From Microcoleus vaginatus HSN003 (lineage in GTDB: Bacteria; Cyanobacteriota; Cyanobacteriia; Cyanobacteriales; Microcoleaceae), in NCBI RefSeq assembly GCF_022701255.1, contig NZ_CP031705.1, positions 6,138,001 through 6,202,000 on the forward strand: a stretch of DNA of 64,000 nt, written 5' to 3'. Position numbers and translations under genes: made by a program. This document shows positions 1 through 9,948 of the stretch, one piece after another (the first letter of the stretch is position 1; each line of letters begins with the position of its first letter). The notes under the pieces were generated by a model. It saw nothing but the letters and a program-made list of their open reading frames with translations, did no database searches and was not told the DNA's origin.

Positions 1-1180
1 AGTCGATCGCCTTGTCTGGCAAAAACCGATCGTTAATGTACCTGTCTGACAGTGTAGCCGCTGCTTCTATAGCTGCATCGGAAATTGTCAGTCTGTGGTG
101 CTGTTCGTAGGCCGATCGCAACCCGTACAATATTTCTATTGTTTCAGCCACGCTCGGTTCACCGACTTTGATCGGTTGGAAGCGGCGTTCTAAGGCTGCG
201 TCGCGCTCGATGTGCTTACGATATTCGTCCAAGGTAGTGGCGCCGACACACTGCAATTCGCCTCTAGCAAGGGCGGGTTTGAGCATATTGGAGGCGTCCA
301 TGCTGCCTTGAATTGCGCCTGCACCAACTAAGGTGTGAATTTCATCGATTACCAGAATGATGTTGCCGGCAGCACGAATTTCGGCCATGATTTTCGTCAG
401 GCGTTCTTCAAATTCGCCGCGGAACTTTGTACCAGCAATCAGCGAACCCATATCGAGGCTGATTACTTGTTTGTCTTCTAAAATTTCCGGGACGTTTCTA
501 TTAACAATCCGCTGGGCTAGGCCTTCGGCGAGGGCGGTTTTGCCGACTCCTGGTTCGCCTACTAACACTGGATTGTTCTTCGTGCGGCGACCTAGCACTT
601 GGATCACGCGCTCAATTTCATTTTCGCGACCCACTACGGGATCGAGTTTGCCGGCTGCGGCTAACTTGGTCAGGTTTGTGCCAAATTCTTCTAAAGTCGG
701 GATTTTGCGATCGCCGCTATCTCCCCTACCTCCGGGTACTGCCGCGACTTCTCCCACGGCACGAATTACCTGCGTGCGGACTCTCTGGCGATCGATCCCC
801 AAGTTTTGCAGCACCTTCGCCGCCACCCCTTCATCGTCCTGAATCAGCCCCAGCAGGATATGCTCGGTGCCGATGTAATTGTGGCCTAACTGCCGCGCTT
901 CGTTAAGCGCCGTCTCAAAAATGCGCTTGACGCGGGGCGTAAAAGGAATTTCCGGCGGGAGGAACCCAGAACCTCTACCGATGATATTTTCGATTTCATT
1001 GCGTGCCTCTTTCAAGTTGAGGCCCATATCCAGTAATACTTTTGCAGCGATGCCAGTGCCTTCGCCGACGAGTCCCAGAAGAATTTGCTCGGTGCCTACA
1101 AAATTGTGACCGAGGCGCCGCGCTTCCTCTTGGGCTAGCATGATTGCTTTAATGGCTTGTTCTGTAAAGCGTTCAAACAT
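1..1180 (-). CDS. clpC: ClpC, ATP-dependent Clp protease ATP-binding subunit (5' part; C-terminus outside window)
   Basis: AAA+ unfoldase that feeds substrates to the ClpP peptidase in the cytosol. The reverse strand from ATG at 1180 reads MFERFTEQAIKAIMLAQEEA, the usual ClpC start. Two Clp-N repeats follow (each with an LGHN.(V/I)GTE.ILLGL block), then the first AAA module with Walker A GEPGVGKT near residue 207-214 and Walker B ILVIDEIH near 278. About 393 codons are present, roughly half of the usual ~820, and the frame runs off the left edge without a stop. Nothing suggests damage. ClpC rather than ClpB is inferred from the N-domain and linker. Confidence 0.95.
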   Translation of the reverse strand, partial: MFERFTEQAIKAIMLAQEEARRLGHNFVGTEQILLGLVGEGTGIAAKVLLDMGLNLKEARNEIENIIGRGSGFLPPEIPFTPRVKRIFETALNEARQLGHNYIGTEHILLGLIQDDEGVAAKVLQNLGIDRQRVRTQVIRAVGEVAAVPGGRGDSGDRKIPTLEEFGTNLTKLAAAGKLDPVVGRENEIERVIQVLGRRTKNNPVLVGEPGVGKTALAEGLAQRIVNRNVPEILEDKQVISLDMGSLIAGTKFRGEFEERLTKIMAEIRAAGNIILVIDEIHTLVGAGAIQGSMDASNMLKPALARGELQCVGATTLDEYRKHIERDAALERRFQPIKVGEPSVAETIEILYGLRSAYEQHHRLTISDAAIEAAATLSDRYINDRFLPDKAID

Positions 1181-1609
1181 ATTTTTTCTATCCTACTGTC
1201 TTGGCGAGGGCTGTATCGCTGCTGGTGAGGAGCGATTTGGAACACTACACAAATTATAGATGTAAATTTTTGTGTATTTCGTTCTCTAACAATGTATCTT
1301 GCTAAGGGAGGAGGGACAGTGGGGAGAGCCGAATAGTAGGGGTGTGGTTGCCGTCCGCTGTCGATCGGATATTAATTGAGAATAATAGTAGCAAAATGGC
1401 TTGATTGCATGAATACTATCATTTTATGTACAAATTGTATTCTTGTTCGAGCAAATAAAGCTTGATTTTTGTTGGCTTAAGTAGATGGTTGAATTAAGCA
1501 TATAACAGTTGCCCTGTCAAGACTTTTGACGGTTGAGGGTGGTCGTGCCGTCAGTCAACAGCGAACAGCGACTCGAATCAGATATATTTTCAACTCTCAG
1601 GAGAACTCC
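1181..1609. other. Intergenic region between divergent clpC and the kinase gene
   Basis: About 430 bp of AT-rich sequence must hold both divergent promoters. I could not assign a convincing -35/-10 pair to either gene. An open frame extends the kinase gene upstream to a TTG at 1526, but the ATG at 1610 with an AGGAGA ribosome binding site is a better start, so 1526-1609 is treated as leader. Confidence 0.4.
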
Positions 1610-4600
1610 ATGCAATTTCTCTCGCAATACCAAATCCACTCCACTCTCCACGAAGGTATCGAAACAATTATTTATCGAGGACAAATCCCCAGCCACCAGG
1701 ATACAACCGTACTCAAAATCCTGAAAGCTGAATATCCCACCCTGGATGCAATTACCCGGATCAAGCACGAGTATCGCATTCGCCAACATTTAGACCATCC
1801 GGGCCTCGTTAAAGTCATTAGCCTAGAAACCTTTGACAACCGTCTCGGCTTGCTTTTAGAAGACTTTGAGGGCGAATCTCTCGATCGCCTCATGTCCAGA
1901 CAAAAGCTCGAAGTCATCACTTGTTTGAGGTTTGGCATCCAACTCATAAAAACTTTAGAATATCTACACCTTCAAAAAATTATTCACAAAGATATTAAGC
2001 CTAGCAATATCATCATCAACAGCCAAACAGGAATTATTAAACTAACAGATTTCGGGATTGCTTCGCGATTAACCAAAGAAAATCCCCAAATTAATAATAT
2101 TAACTCGCTAGTCGGTACTTTTGCTTATATGTCTCCCGAACAAACCGGGAGAATGAACCGCACCCTAGACTACCGAACCGACTTTTATTCTCTCGGTATT
2201 ACCTTATATGAAATGCTGACAGGTCAATTACCATTTATGAGTAACGACCCGTTAGAGATAGTTTACAGTCACATAGCATCTCAAGCAATTGTCCCCCATC
2301 AAATTAATTCAGAGATTCCACCAGCCATCTCACAAATTGTGATGAAACTGATGGCCAAAAATGCCGAACAGAGATATCAAAGTGCGGGCGGATTGCTGGC
2401 AGATTTAGAAATTTGTTTAAATCACTTAGAAACTACGGGCCAGATAGTCGATTTTACGCCCGGAAACTTAGATATATTGAGTCAGTTGTTGATTCCTCAA
2501 AAATTGTACGGTCGGGAAACACAAGTCAGTCAACTATTAGCAGCCTTTGAACGTGTAGCTAATCCTTGCGAGGAAATTTCTTCTCCTTCCCAAATTGAAC
2601 TGATCTTAGTTTCTGGTTATGCAGGTATAGGCAAATCGGCCGTAGTCAGCGAAATCCAAAAACCCATCACCAGACAGCGGGGTTATTTTATTTCAGGTAA
2701 ATTTGACCAATTCAAGCGGAATATACCTTACGCATCTTTAATTCAAGCTTTTCAATCTTTGATCCAGCAATTACTTGCCGAAAATAGCAAAAAAATACAA
2801 GATTGGCAACATCAACTTTTAGCCGCACTAGGCAATGCCGGACAAGTAATTATTGACGTGATTCCCGAACTAGAATTGGTAATTGGCAAACAGCCTGCTG
2901 TTCCCGAACTTGCCCCAACAGAAGCACAAAACCGCTTTAACAGGCTATTCAAAGAATTTATCCACGTATTCGCACAAAAAGAGCATCCATTAGTCATATT
3001 TCTCGATGACTTGCAGTGGTCCGATTCAGCGACCTTGAAATTAATGGAATTGCTGGCAACTGACCCAGACAGCAAATATTTACTATTAATTGGAGCCTAT
3101 CGAGATCGTGAAGTTAGCTCTACACATCCTTTAATGCAAACAGTAGAGTACCTTGAACAAACGGGGACTCTTATCAACAAATTTGTGCTGCAACCTCTTT
3201 CTTTAGCCCAGGTAACAGAGTTAATTTCTGAGACGTTGAATGACTCAGAAAGAATTCACCCCTTAGCGGAGTTAATTTGGAATAAAACTGGTGGTAATCC
3301 TTTTTTCGTGACGCAATTGCTCAACACTCTTTATCAAGAACAACTTTTGAAATTTGACTTTAGCCGGCTGCTGTCTACCGGGATAAAAGGGCAGTGGCAG
3401 TGGAACATTGAGGAGATTCAAGCTATTGGTATTACAGATAAGAGTGTAGTTGAACTGGTAGCCAGTCGGATTCAAAAACTGCCAGAGATTACACGAGAAG
3501 TTTTGAAATTAGCCGCTTGTGTTGGGGACAATTTCACTTTAGATGTTCTCTCTACTGTCAACGCAAAATCTCCATCAGTCACTGCGACGGAACTCTGGGA
3601 TGCTTTGCAAGCGGGGTTAATACTTCCATTGAATGAGAGTTACCTTATTCCTTTATTTTTAGATCGAGAATCAGCCGTTAATTTAAATTTCAATTCTTCG
3701 CGAGTTGGCTATAAATTTTTGCACGATCGCGTCCAGCAAGCTGCATATTCGCTGATTCCTGATGATGAAAAGAAAGCCACTCATCTTAGCATCGGTAAAT
3801 TGCTACTTGAAAATACGCCACCCGATAAAGTAGAAGAGAGGATTTTTGATATTATTAACCAGTTAAATGTAGGAATTGATTGTCTCACCCAGCAATCAGA
3901 AAAAGATGAATTAGCAGAATTAAATTTAATTGCTGGGCATAAGGCAAAAGCAGCTAACGCTTACGAACCCGCTGTTAAGTATTTGAATGTGGGAATTTCC
4001 TTATTAGCACCTGATAGCTGGGTTGCCAACTATAACATGACGCTGCGGCTGTATGTAGAGACGCTGGAAGCGGAATATTTAAACACCAACTTTGAGCAAG
4101 CAGAAGTTTTGGCAGAAGTGGTTTTGCGATCGGCTAAAGACCAGCTTGACATAGTGAAAGTGTATCAGCTAAAAATCCTATTTTATCAGGCTCAAAGCCA
4201 GATGCTAAAAGCTGTTGAAACAGGTCTAGAAGTGCTGGAAATGCTGGGAATAAACCTATTAGATCAGCAAACCATTGCAGTGCCAAAATTGCCGCGAATT
4301 GAGGAATTAGAAAACCTGCCAGTTATGACAGATCCTTATCAACTGGCAGCTATGGAAATCCTGACAGCCCTCTATCCTCCTGCTTATATTGCCAAACCAG
4401 AAATTGTGTCCTCCCTAGTCTTGACTATGGTCAATCTTTGTATTGATCGCGGTCATTCAGCATTAGCTACTTTTCCCTATACTCTTTATGGAACGATTCT
4501 ATGCGGCGTCGAAGGCGACATCGAAGCTGGCTACTACGCTGGACTAATCGCTTTAAAGCTGTTAGAACAATTTAATGCTACCCAACAGAAAGCTAAAGTT

Positions 4601-6955
4601 TATGTAATGTTTAATGGTCATATAAGAATCTGGAAAGAGTCTACTAAGAATACACTGGCGGCCTTTCTAGAAGGAAGGAGTTTTGGTTTGGAAAGTGGTG
4701 ACTTAGAATGGGCAATTTATAATTCTAAGCACTATATTGCCAATTTATTTTTGGTGGGAGAACCCCTAGATTTTGTCAAAGAAAAACAAACCATTTATAT
4801 GGAGTTTTTGATAAAAAATAAACACGAATTTGCCATAGGTTATGCTAAAATTTGGCAAATAATTGCTTCAAGCTTAAGAAGCAAAACAGCAGAGCAAGTA
4901 CGATTAGTTAGTGGCAGGTTGGATGAACCTGCTGTGATGTCGCGTTGGCAGAAAGAAAATAATCGAATGTCGCTGTTTGCAGCTTATGTTGCTAAATTGA
5001 TGCTGCTTTATTTATTTAAAGATTATGCTCCGGCTGTTGCCCGCGGTAAATTAGCGGCAGAATACGCAGATGGGGCGATCGGCTTAATCACTGTTGGGGT
5101 ACACAATTTCTACTATTCGCTGGCCCTCCTGGCTCACTATCCTCACAGTGACAATCAAGAAGCATCCCTAGCTATTGTTAACTCTAATCAGCAACTTATG
5201 AAAAAGTGGGCCTACCATGCACCCATGAATTATCAGCATAAATACGAGTTAGTCGAAGCAGAAAAAGCGCGAGTTATCAACGATAAACTTGCCGCAATGG
5301 ATTATTATGACTTAGCTATTAAAGGAGCTGCTGCTAACGGTTACATCCACGAAGAAGCATTAGCTTATGAATTAGCGGGAGAGTTTTATCAATCTTTGGA
5401 TAAAGAGATAAGTGCTCGAGCTTATCTGACCAAAGCTTATTATGCTTACATCCGCTGGGGAGCTACAGCCAAAGTTAAAGACTTAGAAGCCCGTTATCAT
5501 TATTTAGTTGAGCGCCATCAAGACGCAATACATAAAAATGTTATCAGCACTGCCCAAACTACTATGAACAATAGTTTGGTGCTGGATTTTTCAACAGTTC
5601 TCAAAGCATCACAAGCTGTTTCGAGCGAAATTATTCTCAGCCGCTTGCTAGAGAAACTCGTACAGCTTGTAAAGGAAAACGCAGGCGCTCAAAAAGTATT
5701 ATTTCTTGCCAAGACTGGTAATCAATTATTCATAGAAGCTGGACTTACAGGTCAGTTTAATGATGTAACCGTGTTACAATCTATCCCGATTGCCGAATCC
5801 GATCTCCTCCCAATTTCATTGATTAACTATGTAGAAAGAACCCAAAAATACTTGGTTTTAGATGATGCTACCCGAGCCGATCAATTCCAATTCGACCCTT
5901 ATATTGCGACCAATCAACCCCTATCTATCCTAGTATTGCCAATTATCCATCAAGGCAACCTGACGGGAATTTTTTATTTAGAAAATAATTTAACAAAAGG
6001 TGCTTTTACTAGCGACAGGCTAGAAATTTTGGGAATCCTGTCTGCACAAGCAGCTATTTCTCTAGAAAATGCTCGTTTTTATAGTGTTCTGGAAACGCGA
6101 GTAGCCCAAAGAACTGAGAATTTGCATACTGCATTGGAAGAACTTCGCCACACTCAATTGCAGCTAATTCAAAGTGAAAAAATGTCCAGTTTAGGGCAAG
6201 TGGTCGGGGGGATTGCTCACGAAATTAATAACCCGATTAACTTTATTTATGGAAATTTATATTACACCAACGAATACGCGGAAAACTTACTAAATCTACT
6301 ACGTTTATACCAAAAAAATTACCCAAATCCCGTGCCAGAAATAGTAAATGAAACAGAGGAAATAGATTTAGAGTTTTTAATAAATGATTTCACTAAAATG
6401 ATAGATTCCATGAGAGTGGGGGCGGCGAGAGTTCGCGATATTGTGCTGTCGCTGCGAAACTTTTCTCGGCTAGATGAATCAGATAGAAAATGGGTTAATA
6501 TCCACGAAGGTATGGACAGCACGTTGATGATTTTGGATCACAAATTACTTAATATTCAAGTGTTCAAGGAGTACGGCAATTTGCCTTTAGTGAACTGCTA
6601 TCCGGGAGAAATTAATCAGGTATTTATGAATGTACTGACCAATGCGATTGATGCTTTTTGTCGCGAAAGAGGGAGTGAAGTTGACTCGAAACAGAGTCCG
6701 ACAATTCAGATTTGCACTGAAGTCGCGGAAGGAAATCAAGTAGCGATTCGCATTGTTGATAATGGTGTGGGGATGAATTCGGAGGTGCTGGGTAAAATAT
6801 TCGATCCGTTTTTTACTACTAAACCCGTAGGTAAGGGGACTGGTTTGGGATTGTCTATCAGTTATCAAATTGTGGTAGAACAGCATGGAGGAAAGTTAAT
6901 TTGCAAGTCGGAACCTGGAGAGGGAAGCGAGGTTAGTATTTTGCTTCCGTATTGA
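1610..6955 (+). CDS. Trifunctional Ser/Thr kinase / AAA ATPase / GAF sensor histidine kinase (HstK-like)
   Basis: Giant 1781-residue cytoplasmic signalling protein. Domains in order: Ser/Thr kinase (about 10-275) with HKDIKPSN catalytic loop near 126 and DFG near 147; AAA-type ATPase with Walker A GYAGIGKS near 340 and Walker B VIFLDDLQW near 463; a long helical, TPR-like middle; GAF (about 1325-1487); a short coiled coil; histidine kinase with H-box GGIAHEINNP near 1534, N-box NVLTNAIDA, G1 DNGVGM and G2 GKGTGLGLS. The ATG at 1610 is preceded by AGGAGA 4-9 nt upstream and is preferred over the TTG at 1526. The family is common in filamentous cyanobacteria; its stimulus is unknown. No response regulator is adjacent. 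All kinase motifs look intact. Confidence 0.92.
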   Translation: MQFLSQYQIHSTLHEGIETIIYRGQIPSHQDTTVLKILKAEYPTLDAITRIKHEYRIRQHLDHPGLVKVISLETFDNRLGLLLEDFEGESLDRLMSRQKLEVITCLRFGIQLIKTLEYLHLQKIIHKDIKPSNIIINSQTGIIKLTDFGIASRLTKENPQINNINSLVGTFAYMSPEQTGRMNRTLDYRTDFYSLGITLYEMLTGQLPFMSNDPLEIVYSHIASQAIVPHQINSEIPPAISQIVMKLMAKNAEQRYQSAGGLLADLEICLNHLETTGQIVDFTPGNLDILSQLLIPQKLYGRETQVSQLLAAFERVANPCEEISSPSQIELILVSGYAGIGKSAVVSEIQKPITRQRGYFISGKFDQFKRNIPYASLIQAFQSLIQQLLAENSKKIQDWQHQLLAALGNAGQVIIDVIPELELVIGKQPAVPELAPTEAQNRFNRLFKEFIHVFAQKEHPLVIFLDDLQWSDSATLKLMELLATDPDSKYLLLIGAYRDREVSSTHPLMQTVEYLEQTGTLINKFVLQPLSLAQVTELISETLNDSERIHPLAELIWNKTGGNPFFVTQLLNTLYQEQLLKFDFSRLLSTGIKGQWQWNIEEIQAIGITDKSVVELVASRIQKLPEITREVLKLAACVGDNFTLDVLSTVNAKSPSVTATELWDALQAGLILPLNESYLIPLFLDRESAVNLNFNSSRVGYKFLHDRVQQAAYSLIPDDEKKATHLSIGKLLLENTPPDKVEERIFDIINQLNVGIDCLTQQSEKDELAELNLIAGHKAKAANAYEPAVKYLNVGISLLAPDSWVANYNMTLRLYVETLEAEYLNTNFEQAEVLAEVVLRSAKDQLDIVKVYQLKILFYQAQSQMLKAVETGLEVLEMLGINLLDQQTIAVPKLPRIEELENLPVMTDPYQLAAMEILTALYPPAYIAKPEIVSSLVLTMVNLCIDRGHSALATFPYTLYGTILCGVEGDIEAGYYAGLIALKLLEQFNATQQKAKVYVMFNGHIRIWKESTKNTLAAFLEGRSFGLESGDLEWAIYNSKHYIANLFLVGEPLDFVKEKQTIYMEFLIKNKHEFAIGYAKIWQIIASSLRSKTAEQVRLVSGRLDEPAVMSRWQKENNRMSLFAAYVAKLMLLYLFKDYAPAVARGKLAAEYADGAIGLITVGVHNFYYSLALLAHYPHSDNQEASLAIVNSNQQLMKKWAYHAPMNYQHKYELVEAEKARVINDKLAAMDYYDLAIKGAAANGYIHEEALAYELAGEFYQSLDKEISARAYLTKAYYAYIRWGATAKVKDLEARYHYLVERHQDAIHKNVISTAQTTMNNSLVLDFSTVLKASQAVSSEIILSRLLEKLVQLVKENAGAQKVLFLAKTGNQLFIEAGLTGQFNDVTVLQSIPIAESDLLPISLINYVERTQKYLVLDDATRADQFQFDPYIATNQPLSILVLPIIHQGNLTGIFYLENNLTKGAFTSDRLEILGILSAQAAISLENARFYSVLETRVAQRTENLHTALEELRHTQLQLIQSEKMSSLGQVVGGIAHEINNPINFIYGNLYYTNEYAENLLNLLRLYQKNYPNPVPEIVNETEEIDLEFLINDFTKMIDSMRVGAARVRDIVLSLRNFSRLDESDRKWVNIHEGMDSTLMILDHKLLNIQVFKEYGNLPLVNCYPGEINQVFMNVLTNAIDAFCRERGSEVDSKQSPTIQICTEVAEGNQVAIRIVDNGVGMNSEVLGKIFDPFFTTKPVGKGTGLGLSISYQIVVEQHGGKLICKSEPGEGSEVSILLPY

Positions 6956-6965
6956 TGAATTAGAA

Positions 6966-7010
6966 CCATCGTGAAAGCAACTGTTCAATTACTTTCACAA
7001 AGCCGATCGC
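6966..7010 (-). pseudogene. 45-bp copy of the 3' end of the YIP1-like gene
   Basis: This stretch is almost identical (one difference in about 45 bp) to 10662-10706, the last codons of the YIP1-like membrane gene on the same strand. Similarity fades beyond about 7015. No frame continues, so it is a leftover gene fragment or a small dispersed duplication lying just after the large kinase. Confidence 0.5.
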
Positions 7011-7089
7011 ACATTTGGCTTGACGATTAACCTCAGTTTGCAAAAAATGCAAATCGCCAGTTAATACATTAGGTAACTAACTTCATAGT

Positions 7090-7728
7090 TTACAGTATAA
7101 GCGGCTTAATTGCAAAGTCGCCCAACGTTACCGTAAAACTCTGCTGCTGTTTAGCGGCGGCAAAATTAATAATAACTTCACAAGCAACAGCTACTGTTAG
7201 CATCACCAAGTTTCTCGCTAGCGGATAATCGCAAATGTCATCATTTGCAGGTGAAGGAACGCGATAGTGCTGATTCCAAATTACCTCCGCATAATCAGCA
7301 GCTAAACCAACGTGGAGACAGGGTATTGATGTGCTAGCACACCAATCTTTCACCGCTTGCCGCCCTACGCTATTATCAAAAGTATCTACTATTAGTCCGC
7401 TGTTGGCAAGTAGTTGAGCTGCATTCGTCGCTGTTAGTTCTTTTGACTGTGGATCAACTTTAACCCCCAAAGCACGGTACAGGTTATTAGCGAGAATTTT
7501 TGCTTTGAATGCGCCGACATCTGAGCGATAATAAGGTTGAGTGGATAAGTTGCGCTCCTCAATGCGATCGCGCTCGATAACCTTTAAATTTTCAAACCCA
7601 GAACGCGCCAAATTTTCCGTAACATTCGCACCCAAAGCGCCAGCGCCGCATACGGTTACGGGCAACTTTTTCAACTGCGCCATAGTTGCGGGAGTGCGGT
7701 AAAGTTGCTCGTGAAAAAAGATAGACAT
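7090..7728 (-). CDS. ThiF/MoeB/HesA-type E1-like adenylyltransferase
   Basis: 212 residues. ThiF proteins adenylate the C-terminal glycine of a ubiquitin-like or sulfur-carrier protein. The nucleotide-binding motif GAGALGANV lies near residue 29, and the ERDRIEERNLSTQ...VG..KA block matches the family D...N..RQ...G..K signature. A DTFDN motif follows near 115. The CxxC zinc pairs of MoeB/ThiF are absent and the protein is short. The partner gene at 7760-8596 lies 31 bp upstream on the same strand, suggesting an operon. No ubiquitin-like protein, E2 or JAB peptidase is nearby, so thiamine or molybdopterin synthesis is not implied. Confidence 0.8.
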   Translation of the reverse strand: MSIFFHEQLYRTPATMAQLKKLPVTVCGAGALGANVTENLARSGFENLKVIERDRIEERNLSTQPYYRSDVGAFKAKILANNLYRALGVKVDPQSKELTATNAAQLLANSGLIVDTFDNSVGRQAVKDWCASTSIPCLHVGLAADYAEVIWNQHYRVPSPANDDICDYPLARNLVMLTVAVACEVIINFAAAKQQQSFTVTLGDFAIKPLIL

Positions 7729-7759
7729 AATGGCTAATTGCTAATGGCTAAATCCTGAC

Positions 7760-8596
7760 TTATCTAGCTTCAATTACTCCCACTAATGATTGTAAATCAA
7801 AGTTTCTGTCTAGTCCGCTAAGACAGATGCCAGCGCTGACAACTGTGAGGTCATTTTTGGCGATCGCACTCGTATGGCGATCGCCATTTCCCGCCGTCCA
7901 CTCGATCAGCCAATAATCATCGCGATCGCGAAACTCCCGCAACTCGCCGCCACCCATTTGTAACGCCTCCCGCAAGCGATTTTCATCCCGCCTTTGCTGA
8001 AACTTTTCACTAAACTCCTCCGTCTGCTGTGCCACCAACTCGTAGACAGTACGCATCTTTGGTGTCATCCCCTTAAAGCGGATTTCTTGAGGAGAAATCA
8101 CCTTGTTTAAACCTTTTCTCAATTCCTCAGATGGCAGCGGATCGGCACGGCGATCGATATCCTCAAACCACCAAGATTGACCATCCCACCTAGCAATAAT
8201 TGGCTCAAAACTAGCGCCGTCATTTACTAAATGCACAGGTAGAGGTTTAGCAACACCAAAGCGCTGTTTAGCATCGGATTCATTAACAGGATAAGCCAAC
8301 CAAGTTTGACCCTGCAAAGCGCCAACCAATTGCAAGCGAATTGGCACCAGCAGTTGCAAATACTCTGTCAGTTGTGGCAAACTTGGTTCTTCCACCACCT
8401 CAGCAATCTTTTCATTAACTGGCTGAAAAATACCCCAACCTTCAAAGTTTCGGGGCTTTGGTTTGAAAGTACAAACCATTCCAGCTACCCTTGTCCGCAC
8501 CCGCCCCCCGCGCGTACAAGGCGCGAGAAACTTAGTGTCGCACAAGTGTGTTTCCTGTGCAGCCAGTTGGCTTATGAGATTGCGGATATCTGCCAC
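7760..8596 (-). CDS. Uncharacterised protein paired with the ThiF gene
   Basis: 278 residues; I do not recognise the family. It is soluble, with no signal peptide or membrane segment. A Trp/Pro-rich N-terminal half (FEGWGIFQP, LVGALQGQTWLAYPVNES, WDGQSWWFEDID) precedes a charged helical stretch (about 175-215) and a C-terminal beta-like part (DDYWLIEWTAGNGDRHTSAI). It sits 31 bp upstream of the ThiF gene, so the two are probably co-transcribed and may act together, for example with this protein as a substrate adaptor. That is inference from position only. Confidence 0.7.
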   Translation of the reverse strand: MADIRNLISQLAAQETHLCDTKFLAPCTRGGRVRTRVAGMVCTFKPKPRNFEGWGIFQPVNEKIAEVVEEPSLPQLTEYLQLLVPIRLQLVGALQGQTWLAYPVNESDAKQRFGVAKPLPVHLVNDGASFEPIIARWDGQSWWFEDIDRRADPLPSEELRKGLNKVISPQEIRFKGMTPKMRTVYELVAQQTEEFSEKFQQRRDENRLREALQMGGGELREFRDRDDYWLIEWTAGNGDRHTSAIAKNDLTVVSAGICLSGLDRNFDLQSLVGVIEAR

Positions 8597-8820
8597 TGCG
8601 TTTACCTCCCGACTCCCTTAAAAAATTTCGTAAATCAAATGTTGATGTAAGTAATCCGGCATAAATAAAGTAAACAACCGAAAAACTGAAATTTTTGCCC
8701 CAAAAGGCTTTGAGAATTTTGGATTGTAACTTTATAAAAGTTCACATTCTTAGTAAAAGTTATATACTATAATAAAGATTAACACACTAAAAATATTAAC
8801 TTTCAAGGAACAAGTGCATA

Positions 8821-9189
8821 ATGTTGGTAAAATCTTTCCATCGCGGCATCCTAGCAGCAGCCCTATCGCTTCCAATCATTTCATTTAGTATCCAGAGTGC
8901 CCTAGCTGAATCTATTTCCTTTACTCTTATTAACAGAACCAGCCGCAATCTACTAGAGTTTTATGCTGGCTATCCTTCTGAACGGGAATGGGCGGACGAT
9001 ATTTTGGGAAGAGATGTACTCGCGCCCGGAGAATCGGCGACCATTACGATCGGGAATGCTCACGAAGACTGTCGCTACGACTTTCTAGGTGTGCTCGGTC
9101 CCAGTGATGACGGAAGCGTTGGTCGCGGAGAATTAATACAGACTAACGTCGAGGTTTGCGATGGCGGCACTTACGAATACACCGACTAA
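8821..9189 (+). CDS. Small secreted protein, paralog of the next gene
   Basis: 122 residues. The signal peptide has a Lys/His/Arg N-region, a hydrophobic core and a cleavage site after SALA (about residue 29). The mature part is beta-rich and acidic, with two cysteines (EDCRYDF and VEVCDGG) that could form a disulfide in the periplasm. A TATAAT box is visible about 50 bp upstream (8768-8773). The layout LxNxT...W...L.PGES...C...C is shared with the gene at 9456, so the two are diverged paralogs. Function unknown. Confidence 0.75.
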   Translation: MLVKSFHRGILAAALSLPIISFSIQSALAESISFTLINRTSRNLLEFYAGYPSEREWADDILGRDVLAPGESATITIGNAHEDCRYDFLGVLGPSDDGSVGRGELIQTNVEVCDGGTYEYTD

Positions 9190-9264
9190 ACGAAAACCAC
9201 TATTAAGATGGGGGCATCATTGTCGCTTTAAGAGAAATTGCTAAGCGATTGCAACCCATCCACG

Positions 9265-9291
9265 CAGGTTTCTATAAAGAAACCTGTTTTT
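9265..9291 (+). terminator. Rho-independent terminator
   Basis: Perfect 8-bp stem CAGGTTTC/GAAACCTG with a 6-nt loop followed by TTTTT, 76 bp after the stop of the gene at 8821. Confidence 0.8.
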
Positions 9292-9455
9292 GTCACAGGA
9301 AATAATATACTGACCAAATTTCAATAAATTGAAAAATCAAACGATTGCATTCAGGAAATTTTTGTGTTAGGCTAGAGTTTAAAATCCTAGAAGTTACGAC
9401 CAATCATCTCAATACAATGGAAAAACAGATTATGACTACTCCGAAATTTTAAAAA

Positions 9456-9779
9456 GTGGCATTTGCGATCGCAGGTGCAACTCTGAGCTTAGGGTCTATT
9501 CTCGCTAACCCAACTAAAGCAGAGGAATACAAATTTACAATTGAAAATAAAACAGACGTAGCTATTAGCCAAGTGTTGGTATCTGAAGACGGGGAGAGGT
9601 GGGTGTTCTTTCGTATCGAAAGTAACATTGCTCCTCATGGTGACGGAGAGATAATTTGGGGTGAAAATAGCAATCACACAGCTTGCAGCCAGTGGATAAA
9701 AGTAGGGTTTGAGGATGGCACTATGTCAGATGTGGAGAAATTTGACTTTTGTGCCAATCCTGCTTTAGTCATTGAGTAA
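9456..9779 (+). CDS. Small secreted-type protein whose signal peptide is cut by an in-frame stop
   Basis: 107 residues from GTG at 9456, paralogous to the upstream small secreted protein (same LxNxT...C...C layout). The frame extends upstream through ATG 9417 and ATG 9432, reading MEKQIMTTPKF, then TAA at 9450, then KVAFAIAGATLSLG...ANPTKAEE. The normal signal peptide therefore seems to run across the TAA. From the GTG start the hydrophobic core and an A-x-A-like site remain, but the positively charged N-region is lost. It may be a recent pseudogene, an inefficiently exported protein, or a sequencing error at the T/A run. Confidence 0.5.
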   Translation: MAFAIAGATLSLGSILANPTKAEEYKFTIENKTDVAISQVLVSEDGERWVFFRIESNIAPHGDGEIIWGENSNHTACSQWIKVGFEDGTMSDVEKFDFCANPALVIE

Positions 9780-9819
9780 GGGTTAAGCTGTTAGGTGGCT
9801 TAAAAATCTAGTTTATCTG

Positions 9820-9849
9820 AAAGCTGAGGTGATGTAACTTCAGCTTTTT
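9820..9849 (+). terminator. Rho-independent terminator
   Basis: 8-bp stem AAAGCTGA/TCAGCTTT with a 12-nt loop, closed by a T-run; 40 bp downstream of the second small secreted-protein gene. Confidence 0.7.
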
Positions 9850-9948
9850 GTATTAATTTATTTATTGAAAATAATTATTTAAGCCTACAATCAATTCAAA
9901 GTTTTAGGATGTTGGAGTCCCCCTCTAATTTCTGGATAGGGCTTATTA

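Noticed and set aside
357..1109. Plus-strand open frames across the first kilobase
   Set aside because: They are antisense to clpC, whose reverse-strand translation matches the family throughout.
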